A stretch of 64,000 nt of DNA, from contig CM055114.1 in NCBI GenBank assembly GCA_029204225.1, positions 15,836,270-15,900,269 on the forward strand. Direction: 5' to 3'. Origin of the DNA: Diphasiastrum complanatum. Lineage: Eukaryota; Streptophyta; Lycopodiopsida; Lycopodiales; Lycopodiaceae. A model generated the notes under the pieces. The model saw nothing but the letters and a program-made list of their open reading frames with translations, had not been told where the DNA came from and ran no database searches. The position numbers and the translations under genes are program-made. Positions within the stretch are counted from its first letter, which is position 1. Each line of letters begins with the position of its first letter. This document shows positions 23,053 to 32,814 of the stretch, in pieces.

Positions 23053-23087
23053 GCCCTTATATAGCGGAATTTAGAGTGCGTATTAGG
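23053..23087 (-). promoter_or_regulatory. Core promoter of the left gene copy
   Basis: A 35-base block with TATATAAG (minus; 23056-23063) about 290 bp before the start codon at 22768. It is identical, in inverted orientation, to 23475-23509, although the surrounding arms have diverged. Confidence 0.65.
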
Positions 23088-23474
23088 CGAAGTGCACTTT
23101 TTCCAGCTCAATTCCAACCAAAATTTTGCGGGGAACTTCATCACAATATTCTAAGACCTCAAGGGAAGTTTACGAAGGTTCAAAAGGTGATTTGACTGCC
23201 CTCTACGAAGGTTATGCGAAGGTTCATCCTGTCTGCGAAGGTTCAACCCTCAAAGGAGATGATCTCTTGCACAACTTGCTCCATATGTTGGATTTTCAAG
23301 ATCAGACCCCGTAGGGAGAGATCACTTCCTGCGAGAGTTGAACCCTCGCAGAACCATCGCATAGTAGTCAAATCACCTTTTGAACTCTCGCAGACTTCCC
23401 TGAGGTCTTAAAATTTTGTGAAGAAGGTGTCTGCCAAAATTTGGGTGGAACTGAACAAGGGAAAGTGAATTTTA

Positions 23475-23509
23475 CCTAATACGCACTCTAAATTCCGCTA
23501 TATAAGGGC
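23475..23509 (+). promoter_or_regulatory. Core promoter of the right gene copy
   Basis: Mirror image of 23053-23087 with TATATAAG at 23499-23506, about 250 bp before the ATG at 23760. Perfect identity over 35 bases within diverged arms suggests a constrained or once-functional promoter. Confidence 0.65.
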
Positions 23510-23759
23510 TGAATTTGAGTCATTTGTCACCTTTGCTAGCAAAGCTCTACCAAAATTTCCACTAAAAATACCAAGTTTTCTGTTTTCAACCAAACTTCCT
23601 ACCAGCTGTCATCTGCTCATATCAAACACCGATCTACACTCTGAACTACAATCATTGTCATCCAACACTCATTATTCTTAGTTTTCTATTGTATCCTTCC
23701 ATTTTCCATTGTTTTTTCTACTTTTCTGACTTTTTCAACCACTAATCATCATTGCTAAC

Positions 23760-25400
23760 ATGGCCTCCTCATCCTTTAAAGACTCTGGCGCCAAACAGGT
23801 GATCCAGTGCGACATCCCCGAGTCCACGCAGATTTGGCCTCTACCCTCTGACACTTTGATCCAACCATGGCTGCAGACAGCCCGCCCCTCCTTGAAGCAA
23901 TGAGTTTTTACTCGGCGCTCTTCCATTCTGAGATTAACATGGGCCTCGCCCTTCACGCTTACGCCACCTAAGACGAGGACAAGGCTCGTTTTCACTTCCT
24001 ATACCAAGGTACCACATACAAGGTCAGGATTAACGCCGACTCGATGATCACCATTGGTATTATGTCCAATGATCGTCAACCCATTTCCCATCGCCATGCC
24101 AAAGCTCTGATCAAGCCATTCATCACCCAAACCACACCAAAATTTCCCATCCAGACTAACAATGGTTACTTGATAGAAGCTATCATAGAACCCGTCATTC
24201 AGACAGTTGCGCATCTGTTGAATAACTTTCTAGTTATTTCAACATTTTGCAAGGACAGAATCTAGTCTATGCTACTGAGTCAGATAGTGGAATCCTTTCT
24301 GGAATTCCCTAACCCCTCTGTTGTGCCATACGACTGGCATAGCTTCCTTATTCGAGAACTAACAAACTCCATCAAACCCAACAACCGTGAGCGAATTGCA
24401 GCAGGCCCCTTGTTGTGTAACTTTTCTTGTGCACTTCTCGAGGCAAAAGTGTGCGGTTTCCAACGCTCATCCCTCATGTCTACCCTTGTGCCACATACTA
24501 ACCTTTACCCACCATCTCAAGCATCTACCTCATCCCAACCTGCAGTCAATAATACAACGGCCAGAAACGAATGCGTGGCGCTGCCTCTACATCCACATTT
24601 CCACCTGTTACCCGATGACGTGTCTCCATTGCTGCACTAACTACTCCATCAACCACCGCCATTTCTTCTTCCGTGCAACCCTCCACTCCAATTACTGTTG
24701 TTGCTACCTCTCTTCCTATTCCATCCACATATGTTTCTGTCTCCATCCCCGTTTCTTCTGTTTTTACCACTCCTACTTCTCTTCCAGTGTCCACTGCTCC
24801 ATCCATCACCATTGCATCCTCCATTACTCCTGCCACCACCGTTGCTCCTCTCACATTCAATCCTTCTGATTCGCAACTATCCCCCGACACTCTAGCATGG
24901 ATGCAAGTTATCAGTTTTTCACCCCCACGCCAGACACTTTCTGTCCATCCTCACCTTCTTCCATACTCCACACAACCCTTCAATTCCCCACTGTTCCTCC
25001 CATCCTCTCATTCAGACAAACCGTCCTCGCCCCTGTTTCCACAGTTGTTTCTCACACCCCACCCGCTTTGCCAAAGGTTGCCAAGGGTAGCCAACCGCTG
25101 CTTGATGATGCATTTGTACAAACAGTTTTTGTAGCATCACCAGATCGGACTGACCCTACCGCCCCAGATGGCATCAGGATAAATGAAAACCAGATCGAAG
25201 ACAATGACGACGGAATTCCACAAGTCATCGGGGCCGATACAACACAAGCCCCTGCCAGTGCCAGTGTACCAGCTGCTCCCACGGATCTAACGATGGCGTA
25301 CCACACCCTAGAAAAATATATCCTGGATGCGGTAGCAACCAAAGCTATTCTGGAAAGCAGGGTACTACAGCTGGCAACAAGTAATACATAGCTGCGAGCA
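23760..25400 (+). pseudogene. Unrecognised gene, right copy of the pair
   Basis: It starts M-A-S-S-S-F-K-D-S-G-A-K-Q-V-I-Q. A stop appears after about 48 codons; the reading continues in another frame through E-I-N-M-G-L-A-L-H-A-Y-A and Y-Q-G-T-T-Y-K-V-R-I-N-A, then a helical domain (G-Y-L-I-E-A-I-I-E-P-V-I-Q-T-V, 24160-24210), which also occurs at 44560-44640. A Pro/Ser/Thr-rich linker follows (24660-25080) with L-S-P-D-T-L-A-W-M at about 24880, then D-T-T-Q-A and the start of a helical region (L-E-K-Y-I-L-D-A-V). Similarity to the left copy stops at about 25400. GC is higher than in the surroundings. The function is unknown. Confidence 0.6.
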
Positions 25401-25565
25401 AACCCTAGATGCAATTGATGCACATGCATTTTTTAACTAGGAAAAAAGCTTTCCTAGTTAGAAGTGGTCCAAATGGACATTTTAACTAGGAAAAACCATG
25501 TGAAACTATGAAATTTGACATTTTTCCTATATAGGAACTGATCAAAAGTTCCTTGTGTTATGGAT
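25401..25565. other. Short unassigned spacer
   Basis: It contains AACTAGGAAAAA twice (about 25435 and 25484) and nothing coding. Confidence 0.4.
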
Positions 25566-25705
25566 CTGATTAGCCATTCCAGATGCTGAGTTCAAGAATC
25601 TACTGACCACATGAGGAGACTTCAATTCTTGATCTGATTAGCCATTCCAGAAGCCGAGTTCAGGCATCTACTTATTACTGACCACAGAAGGAGACTTCAA
25701 TTCTC
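25566..25705. repeat. Tandem duplication, unit about 70 bp
   Basis: The string CTGATTAGCCATTCCAGA occurs twice, each time followed by a similar GAGTTCA...CTGACCACA...GGAGACTTCAATTCT segment. It is an imperfect direct duplication beside the larger array. Confidence 0.8.
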
Positions 25706-26190
25706 CATGAATACCTACATTCCATTCACTCGAATTCATGAAATGGAATCTTGTGATCAATGTAAATCACACGGGTTGGAGCAAGTGTATAACAACAAAG
25801 GAAGTTTTGTTTCATGCTCGGGACAACTCAACTCAACATGAAGCCTTTCGTAGAGTCACTACTTAGGCACAACTTCATCCCTTATATGCAAGTGATCTAA
25901 ACAATTTTGAAAAATGTAACCATAAGAGATGTGATAGTCTGTCCAACCTCAAATTTGGTATGGACAATCCTGTACAAAATACAGGCATTGATATAAAATT
26001 TTAAGGAAATTTCATGGATTTGGATAGATTTTTGAATTTAAATAGTTTATAGCTGTCTTGGCGATGAATCAATAGAACATGCATGCTGTAATTTTGCTTG
26101 AAAGGTAGCATGGATGTGTCCTACCCTATAACATAATATCAATATATTTTAGTTCTTTGTTTTATTCTTCCCTATGAGATAGCAAGCAAA
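25706..26190. repeat. Tandem array, left part (split by element B)
   Basis: A segment with GTCCAACCTCAAATTTGGTA (25941) and ACCCTATAACATAATATCAA (near 26130) recurs at 32100-32708 on the other side of element B. Without the insert, the spacing from this unit to the next would be about 470 bp. The five bases GCAAA at 26186-26190 are one copy of the target duplication. Confidence 0.8.
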
Positions 26191-26843
26191 TGTGAAAAAT
26201 TGTCAACTAGTAGTATTTTCCTAACTTGAGATTTTGTAGGCCTATGGCCAAATAAAAGTTAGAGATAGGTTCATACATGTATGTAGAGGCCCAAAGTATG
26301 TGTACACTACTTTTGAGGTCACATTAATTAGAGGAGGTCGAGTGTGGAGCTCTTCTATTGGCTCATAATTTGGTGCATTCCTATTTGACCAAATTTCTAG
26401 GTATATGGGTGAATCCTATTGGACCCCAATTTTAGCCTATCATAAGACAAGTGGCCAAGAGGCACTATGGCTGCTATAAATAGCCATCTCCACGAGTATG
26501 TACATATCTCATTTTCATTCTATTGAATGAATGTTATGCTCTTTGAAGATCCATCTTCTTCTCTCTCACTTTTTTGTTCATATCTTGCATTCTAGCCACT
26601 AGAATTGTGATTTCTTTGTTGCTATGGCTTCACACGTGTGAAATGCAGGTTGTAGGCTCTGAAGTACGGACAGGGACAGCAAGTTTCTGTTTGTGGAAGC
26701 TTATGATCAGATTTTGATGTTTAGTTGATGTTTAGTATGCTTAACATCACAATTTCTATCATTTTTTCAATCTAGATGTGCATAACTTCCATGGCCAAGA
26801 TCTTTATGAAACTTTAGCATCTTTTGGATCTGAGTTTTTCACA
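26191..26843 (+). repeat. Element B 5' LTR
   Basis: TGTGAAAAATTG...TTTTTCACA. The TATA box TATAAATAG is at 26475-26483. CTATTGG/CCAAT boxes lie upstream (26357, 26418 and 26426). TTCACACGTGTGAA at 26629-26642 lies downstream of the TATA box, in the transcribed part. Confidence 0.96.
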
Positions 26844-26855
26844 TGGTATCAGAGC
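26844..26855 (+). other. Element B primer-binding site
   Basis: TGGTATCAGAGC, directly after the LTR. It is complementary to the 3' end of initiator-Met tRNA. Confidence 0.96.
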
Positions 26856-27452
26856 ATTAGGCGGCCAAATGTGCAGGTTTTGCCAGATTTAGAAGAGATT
26901 TGTGGGCGAGTTTGCTTTTGTAGCATTCCAATCAAGTTTCTAGCTAAAAATCTTGTTGATTTATGTGTAGAAATTGGATCTTTGTGATCAAAACATCATT
27001 TGTATGCATTTCAATTGAAGTAGGGCGAATTCCCTCTGTACTTATCAGAATAAGGAGACAAAAATTGTTTTGGAAAGAGGGAGATGCAAGATCCAACAAG
27101 ATCCTATTAGTTTTCCATTCTAGCATATAGTTTTTTGATTCAATTTCTTGCTTCTTCATGTCAAAAACTTCAAAATTGATGTAACCCTCTGATTTTCAGT
27201 TTGCTGAATGATTCAAGAGTGTATTTCAATCTTAGGAGTGAGGGAAAAGCAAGTATATTGAGGTTTGGTCTTGGTTTGATCAAGAAATCATAAAACTAGT
27301 GGCTAAAATTAAGGAAAAAGTGAGGAAAAGAGAGAAAAAGTAAGGTTTTAGGTTCCAAATCTTTGTGATTTCTTCTTGTGTTTCATTTGTTGATTCAAGA
27401 GAGTGCTTAGTGCATTGGAACAGGTCAAAGATCAGAGATCAATCATTGCAAC
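26856..27452 (+). other. Element B leader
   Basis: About 600 bp of untranslated leader with packaging functions by analogy. A diverged copy is at 7770-8311. Confidence 0.8.
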
Positions 27453-30400
27453 ATGGCTACAAATGGAGGCTACATGTTGGAAAGCAATGATAGGCTTACC
27501 TCCCTCAACTATTCTACTTGGAAAGTAAGGATGGAGTCTTTGCTTGAGATGAATGAGTTGATGGATATTGTTGTAGGTGTGGAGGAGAGACCTTTGGCAC
27601 CTCAAGAACAATTGAGGTATGACAAGAGGGCAAAGAAAGCCCTTCACATGATCAAGATGAATGTGACAAATGAGCTTATCAAAGAGGTTGGTAAGTGCAC
27701 ATCATCTAGTGAAGCTTGGGAAGCCTTGAAGAAGGTTTATGAATCCAAGTCTACTTCTAGAGTGTTGACTTTAAGAAGGCAAATCTTTTCTTGTATGCAA
27801 AAGAAGAGTGAGAATGGACATGCTTTTGTTTTGAGAGTTAAAGCATTGAATGATGAGTTAGCATGCATTAATGATGGCATAAATAATGAGGAGCTTGTTC
27901 AAGTGATTCTCAATGGCTTGTTGGATGATCATGCTAATCTTGTTCAAAGTTATGCTATCCAAAAATGTTTACCAAGTGTTGGAGACTTGCAAGAGGTCTT
28001 GTTGGCTGAAGAATTCAGGTTGCAAGCAAGAGTGGGAGCATCTTCTACATCTCAAGGAGGAGAAGAGGAGGCAATGTTCTCTAAAGGCAAGTTCAAGGGC
28101 AAAGGTAAAAGCAATTGGTCTAAAGGGCAAGACCAAGGTGAGCACTCTACTTTTGGCAAAAAGAAGGATAGATCTAAGCTAAAATGTTTCTATTGTGGAG
28201 TCAAAGGGCATTTTGCTAGTGATTGTTTTAAGAAAAAGAGGGATCAAGGGGAAAAGCAAACCAATCTAACTATTGATGAGGGTGGGGATGAGCTTCTTTC
28301 AAATGATGCTTTTGTTATGTCATCTTGCTTGTTGGCTAATCATGGAGACATTGATCCTTGGTGGATTGATAGTGGAGCCACTTCTCATATGACATATCAT
28401 AAAGAGTATTTTTCATCTTTAATGGCATTTGATGGTGATAGGAAGGTAATCTATACCGCAAATGATGGTGAGTGTGCAATCAAGGGGATTGGCACAATTC
28501 CTATTTCACTTTCTACAAATAGGAATATAGAATTGAAAGATGTTTTGCTCATTCCATCCATTACCAAGAACTTACTTAGTGTAAGCCAAATGCTTGACAA
28601 AGGATTCAAAGTTGAGTTTGATGGTGATGCTTGCTTGATCAAAAAGGGGTGTAGTATCATTGCAAAAGGGAAAAGGCAAGGGAAATTGTTCAAGCTTGAT
28701 GCATGTGTTGTTGCTAACCAAGTTGGATGCATGGCAAATGAACAAATGTCAATTCAAGAGGTATGGCATAAAAGGATGGGACATCTCAACTACAAGGCCT
28801 TGGAGGTAATAGCCAAAAAGGAGGTAGTAAGGGGACTTCCCAAGTCTCTTACTTGCTTGAATCATGTTTGTGAAGAATGTGCTTTGTCTAAATCACATAG
28901 ATTGCCATATACTAGATCTATATCTAGATCTAAGATGCCTTTTTCTCTCTTGCATTCGGATATTCATGGTGTTACTACAATTAGCAATGGAGGTGCTAAG
29001 ATGTATGTAACTTTCATTGATGATTTTAGTAGATTTTGTTGGGTTTATCTACTAAAGAGCAAGGATGAGGTGTTTGATGTGTTTGTCAAGTTCAAAGTTG
29101 CTATTGAGACTCAATTTACAACCAAAATCAAATGCTTGAGGAGCGACAATGGTGGTGAATACATTTCTAACAAATTCAAAGCCTTTTGCGATGAGCATGG
29201 GATCAAGAGGGAGTACACATGTCCAAGAACACCACAACAAAATGGAGTGGCCGAGAGGAAGAATAGAACCTTGTGTGAGAGTGCAAAGGCAATGAGATTG
29301 AATGCTAATCTTCCTAAACCTTTTTGGAGTGATGCTTTGTTGTGTGCAAATTTCCTATGCAATAGATGGCCAAGTGTTGTATTGGAAGGAAAAACCCCTT
29401 TTGAAGCTTTGTTTGGTACGAAGCCTAATGTCAAGTTTCTAAGAACTTTTGGATGCATTTGCTACTTCAACATTACTCTTGATGATAGAACTAAGGAGGA
29501 TCCATCTTCAAGAAAGGGCATTTTTGTTGGTTATAGTGAAGTAAGCAAAGCATATAGGATTTATGTTCCTTCAATCAAGAAAGTGTTCACAAGTAGGGAT
29601 GTCATTTTTGATGAAAGTAACATTCCAAAAGTTGTTTCAAGTGATGATGGTGTTGTTGCAACTAATGTGCTTGATGACAATGGAGTTGATGACACATTGG
29701 ATGTGGATGTTGAAGAAGCCTCTTCAAGTCAAATTCCAAGGAGAACTCCAAGGCATAAAGTGAAACCCTCAAGGCTCACTTATGATGGCAAAGGTAAGCA
29801 AGTGGTGGATGGATCCAACTATGCTTTCCTAACTTCTTTTGATGTACCTTCATGTGTAGATGAAGCAAGGCAAGAAGAGGAATGGATCCAAGCAATGGAT
29901 CTTGAGTTTGAAGCACTTATGAAGAACAACACATGGAGATTGGTGGAGCTTCCAAAGGGCAAAAGTGCAATTGGATGCAAATGGATCTTCAAGGTAAAGA
30001 CAAATCAAGATGGATCTATCAACAAGTTGAAGGCAAGGTTGGTGGCTAAAGGTTATGCTCAAGAGCATGGCATTGACTATGAGGAAACCTTTGCACCCGT
30101 GGCAAAGATGGTGAGCATAAGAGTAATCATTTCCCTTGCAACTCTTTATGGATGGGATCTTTGGCAATTAGACATTTCTAATGCTTTCTTGAATGGTGAT
30201 CTTGAAGAGGAAGTCTACATGGAGCAACCCGAGAGCTATGTTTCTCATAGCAAGCCTAATCATGTGTGTTTTCTACAAAAAAGTTTGTATGGTCTTAAGC
30301 AAGCACCAAGGAGTTGGTATGCTAGGCTTAACTCTTTTCTACTTTCTCAAAACTTCACTATGAGTGAGTATGATCATTCACTTTACTTTAGAATTAGTGC

Positions 30401-31403
30401 TAATGATGTTACAATCCTTCTAATTTATGTGGATGACATTATTTTAAGTGGAGGGAACAAGGAAGATATAGAAGATATCAAGAAAGCACTAAAAAAGGAA
30501 TTTGAAGTGCATGATCTTGGTCTTTTGAGCTATATCTTAGGAATAGAAGTAATTAGAACTTCTCAAATCACTTTTATTTCACAAGAGAAGTATGCTATTT
30601 CTATTCTCAATAGATTTCATATGGTAGATGCAAATCCTATTGATACACCTATGGAATCACATGTAAAGCTAACTATAAGAGGTAATGAAAGATCCTTCGA
30701 GGACATTACTCTCTATAGGAAGCTAATAGGTTCTCTTATATATCTAACCATCACAAGACCTGATTTATCTTATTGTGTTGGTAGATTAAGCCAATTCATG
30801 CAAGATCCTAGCATAGAACATTGGAAACTAGGAAAGAGGATCTTGAGATACATCTCGGGAACAAAAGATTTTGGCATTGTTTATAGAGGCTCATCACCTA
30901 ACTTATTTGGTTTTTCAGATTCAGATTTTGCAGGAGACCTTATGGATAGAAAATCCATAAATGCACATGCTATTTTCATAGGTGATGGAGCTATCTCATG
31001 GATGTCGAAGAAACAAGCAACTATATCACTTTCTTCTAGTGAGGCCGAGTACAAAGCTTTGACATCATGCACAAAGGAGATGGTGTGGATCAAGAGGATG
31101 ATTATGGAGCTTCATTTGCTGGATTTTTCAGAGAGTCCAATCATCTTTTGTGACAACCTTTCAGCCCAAAGTCTAGCAAGCAATCCGGTTTTCCATGCAA
31201 GGAGCAAACATATCGAGGTGGCTTACCATTTTGTGAGAGAACAAGTGTTGGCAAAAGAGATCAAGCTTGAACATGTCCCATCAAAGGAATGTGTGGCTGA
31301 TATCTTTACCAAAGCATTGGGAAAGGACTTATTTTTCAAGCATAGAACAAGTCTTGGTGTACTTTCTAAATCTATGCTAAAACTAGTTGAAGAGGGAGTG
31401 TGA
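27453..31403 (+). CDS. Element B gag-pol polyprotein, 1316 aa, intact
   Basis: Copia polyprotein cleaved by its own protease. Gag is about residues 1-270, with UBN2-type helices and a basic K-G-K-rich stretch before the zinc knuckle C245-x2-C248-x4-H253-x4-C258. Protease: D306-S-G-A. Integrase: H439-x4-H444 and C473-x2-C476 zinc finger, then D503, D565 and E601 with 35 residues between the last two (D,D-35-E). Reverse transcriptase: about 830-1060, with D907 in Q-L-D-I-S-N-A-F and Y992-V-D-D. RNase H: about 1090-1290, with S-D-S-D-F at 1155-1159, S-E-A-E-Y at 1196-1200 and D1234. The start is the first ATG after the leader and matches the Gag start of element A. There is no frameshift between gag and pol. 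The last codons (E-E-G-V-stop) are encoded by the polypurine tract and the first five LTR bases. Confidence 0.97.
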   Translation: MATNGGYMLESNDRLTSLNYSTWKVRMESLLEMNELMDIVVGVEERPLAPQEQLRYDKRAKKALHMIKMNVTNELIKEVGKCTSSSEAWEALKKVYESKSTSRVLTLRRQIFSCMQKKSENGHAFVLRVKALNDELACINDGINNEELVQVILNGLLDDHANLVQSYAIQKCLPSVGDLQEVLLAEEFRLQARVGASSTSQGGEEEAMFSKGKFKGKGKSNWSKGQDQGEHSTFGKKKDRSKLKCFYCGVKGHFASDCFKKKRDQGEKQTNLTIDEGGDELLSNDAFVMSSCLLANHGDIDPWWIDSGATSHMTYHKEYFSSLMAFDGDRKVIYTANDGECAIKGIGTIPISLSTNRNIELKDVLLIPSITKNLLSVSQMLDKGFKVEFDGDACLIKKGCSIIAKGKRQGKLFKLDACVVANQVGCMANEQMSIQEVWHKRMGHLNYKALEVIAKKEVVRGLPKSLTCLNHVCEECALSKSHRLPYTRSISRSKMPFSLLHSDIHGVTTISNGGAKMYVTFIDDFSRFCWVYLLKSKDEVFDVFVKFKVAIETQFTTKIKCLRSDNGGEYISNKFKAFCDEHGIKREYTCPRTPQQNGVAERKNRTLCESAKAMRLNANLPKPFWSDALLCANFLCNRWPSVVLEGKTPFEALFGTKPNVKFLRTFGCICYFNITLDDRTKEDPSSRKGIFVGYSEVSKAYRIYVPSIKKVFTSRDVIFDESNIPKVVSSDDGVVATNVLDDNGVDDTLDVDVEEASSSQIPRRTPRHKVKPSRLTYDGKGKQVVDGSNYAFLTSFDVPSCVDEARQEEEWIQAMDLEFEALMKNNTWRLVELPKGKSAIGCKWIFKVKTNQDGSINKLKARLVAKGYAQEHGIDYEETFAPVAKMVSIRVIISLATLYGWDLWQLDISNAFLNGDLEEEVYMEQPESYVSHSKPNHVCFLQKSLYGLKQAPRSWYARLNSFLLSQNFTMSEYDHSLYFRISANDVTILLIYVDDIILSGGNKEDIEDIKKALKKEFEVHDLGLLSYILGIEVIRTSQITFISQEKYAISILNRFHMVDANPIDTPMESHVKLTIRGNERSFEDITLYRKLIGSLIYLTITRPDLSYCVGRLSQFMQDPSIEHWKLGKRILRYISGTKDFGIVYRGSSPNLFGFSDSDFAGDLMDRKSINAHAIFIGDGAISWMSKKQATISLSSSEAEYKALTSCTKEMVWIKRMIMELHLLDFSESPIIFCDNLSAQSLASNPVFHARSKHIEVAYHFVREQVLAKEIKLEHVPSKECVADIFTKALGKDLFFKHRTSLGVLSKSMLKLVEEGV
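31389..31398 (+). other. Element B polypurine tract
   Basis: GAAGAGGGAG directly before the 3' LTR. It is the same as in element A and doubles as coding sequence. Confidence 0.93.
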
Positions 31404-32051
31404 AAAATTGTCAACTAGTAGTATTTTCCTAACTTGAGATTTTGTAGGCCTATGGCCAAATAAAAGTTAGAGATAGGTTCATACATGTATGTAGAGGCCC
31501 AAAGTATGTGTACACTACTTTTGAGGTCACATTAATTAGAGGAGGTCGAGTGTGGAGCTCTTCTATTGGCTCATAATTTGGTGCATTCCTATTTGACCAA
31601 ATTTCTAGGTATATGGGTGAATCCTATTGGACCCCAATTTTAGCCTATCATAAGACAAGTGGCCAAGAGGCACTATGGCTGCTATAAATAGCCATCTCCA
31701 CGAGTATGTACATATCTCATTTTCATTCTATTGAATGAATGTTATGCTCTTTGAAGATCCATCTTCTTCTCTCTCACTTTTTTGTTCATATCTTGCATTC
31801 TAGCCACTAGAATTGTGATTTCTTTGTTGCTATGGCTTCACACGTGTGAAATGCAGGTTGTAGGCTCTGAAGTACGGACAGGGACAGCAAGTTTCTGTTT
31901 GTGGAAGCTTATGATCAGATTTTGATGTTTAGTTGATGTTTAGTATGCTTAACATCACAATTTCTATCATTTTTTCAATCTAGATGTGCATAACTTCCAT
32001 GGCCAAGATCTTTATGAAACTTTAGCATCTTTTGGATCTGAGTTTTTCACA
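31399..32051 (+). repeat. Element B 3' LTR
   Basis: 653 bp with no difference seen from the 5' LTR. The polyprotein stop codon lies inside its first five bases. The TTCACACGTGTGAA palindrome is at 31837-31850. Confidence 0.96.
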
Positions 32052-32708
32052 GCAAACCATTAGAATCCAAGTCATCATGTACGATGGCGTATCATTTTGC
32101 TAGTAAGTGTACCCTTTACCTTACATTCAGCTGAATTCCATTCACAAAATGGAATCCAGTGGACAGCTCAACTTCAAGCCTTTCGTAGAGTAGACTACTT
32201 AGGCGCAACCTCACCCTTTATATGCAAATGATCTAAACAATTTTGCAAAATATAACCATAATAGATGCTATAGTGTGTCCAACCTCAAATTTGGTATGCA
32301 CAATCCTGTACAAAAGATTGCTATAAAATTTTAAGGGAATTTCATGGATTTGGATAGATTTTTGGATTATTATTCATAGCAATCGTAGCCATGAATCAAA
32401 AGAACATGCATGTTGTAATTTTTGCTTGAAATGTGGCATGGATGTGCGTTACCCTATAACATAACATCAATATATTTTTAGTCATTTAGATGCGATAGTG
32501 TGTCCAACCTCAAATTTCGGTATGGACAATCTTGTACAAAACACATGCATTGCTATAAAAATTTTAGGGAATTTCATGGATTTGGATAAATTTTTGAATT
32601 ATTATTTATAGCAATCGTGGCCATGAATCGAAAGAATATGCATGCTGTAATTTTTTATTGAATGTGGCATGGATGTGTACTACCCTATAACATAAGATTA
32701 ATATATTT
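32052..32708. repeat. Tandem array, right part
   Basis: It continues the array interrupted by element B. Two units with GTCC-AACCTCAAATTT begin at 32277 and 32502, 225 bp apart, each ending CCCTATAACATAA-AT-AATATATTTTTAG. No coding sequence is seen. Confidence 0.8.
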
Positions 32709-32814
32709 TAGTTCTTCATCCAAGTGCAATTGAAATGTCGTAAGTGTATTCTCTAACCCAAAAGGAACATAGATCTCAAGTATACAATCGAAGATCTGTA
32801 CAATCCTCGACTCA

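Larger units (their letters stand above)
22769..23759. repeat. Inverted-repeat 5' regions of the gene pair
   Basis: The two gene copies are mirrored about a centre near 23290. The arms (about 22930-23262 and 23322-23620) match at roughly four bases in five by eye, with a 60-base centre that does not match. The left arm has repeated GCGAAGGTTCA units and the right arm CTCGCAGA-type units. No coding sequence is seen. Confidence 0.75.
26191..32051 (+). mobile_element. Element B: complete, apparently intact Ty1/copia retrotransposon
   Basis: 5861 bp flanked by GCAAA on both sides (26186-26190 and 32052-32056). It has LTRs of 653 bp each, in which I find no difference on reading through, a primer-binding site at 26844-26855, a polypurine tract at 31389-31398, and one uninterrupted gag-pol frame of 1316 codons. 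All catalytic motifs are present. Identical LTRs plus an open frame mean a very recent insertion, and this is the best candidate for an active element in the window. Confidence 0.97.

Noticed and set aside
24546-24890. Minus-strand Gly/Val/Glu-rich open frames
   Set aside because: They are the reverse complement of the Thr/Ser/Pro-rich linker of the gene at 23760-25400. Simple-sequence coding gives open frames on the other strand.
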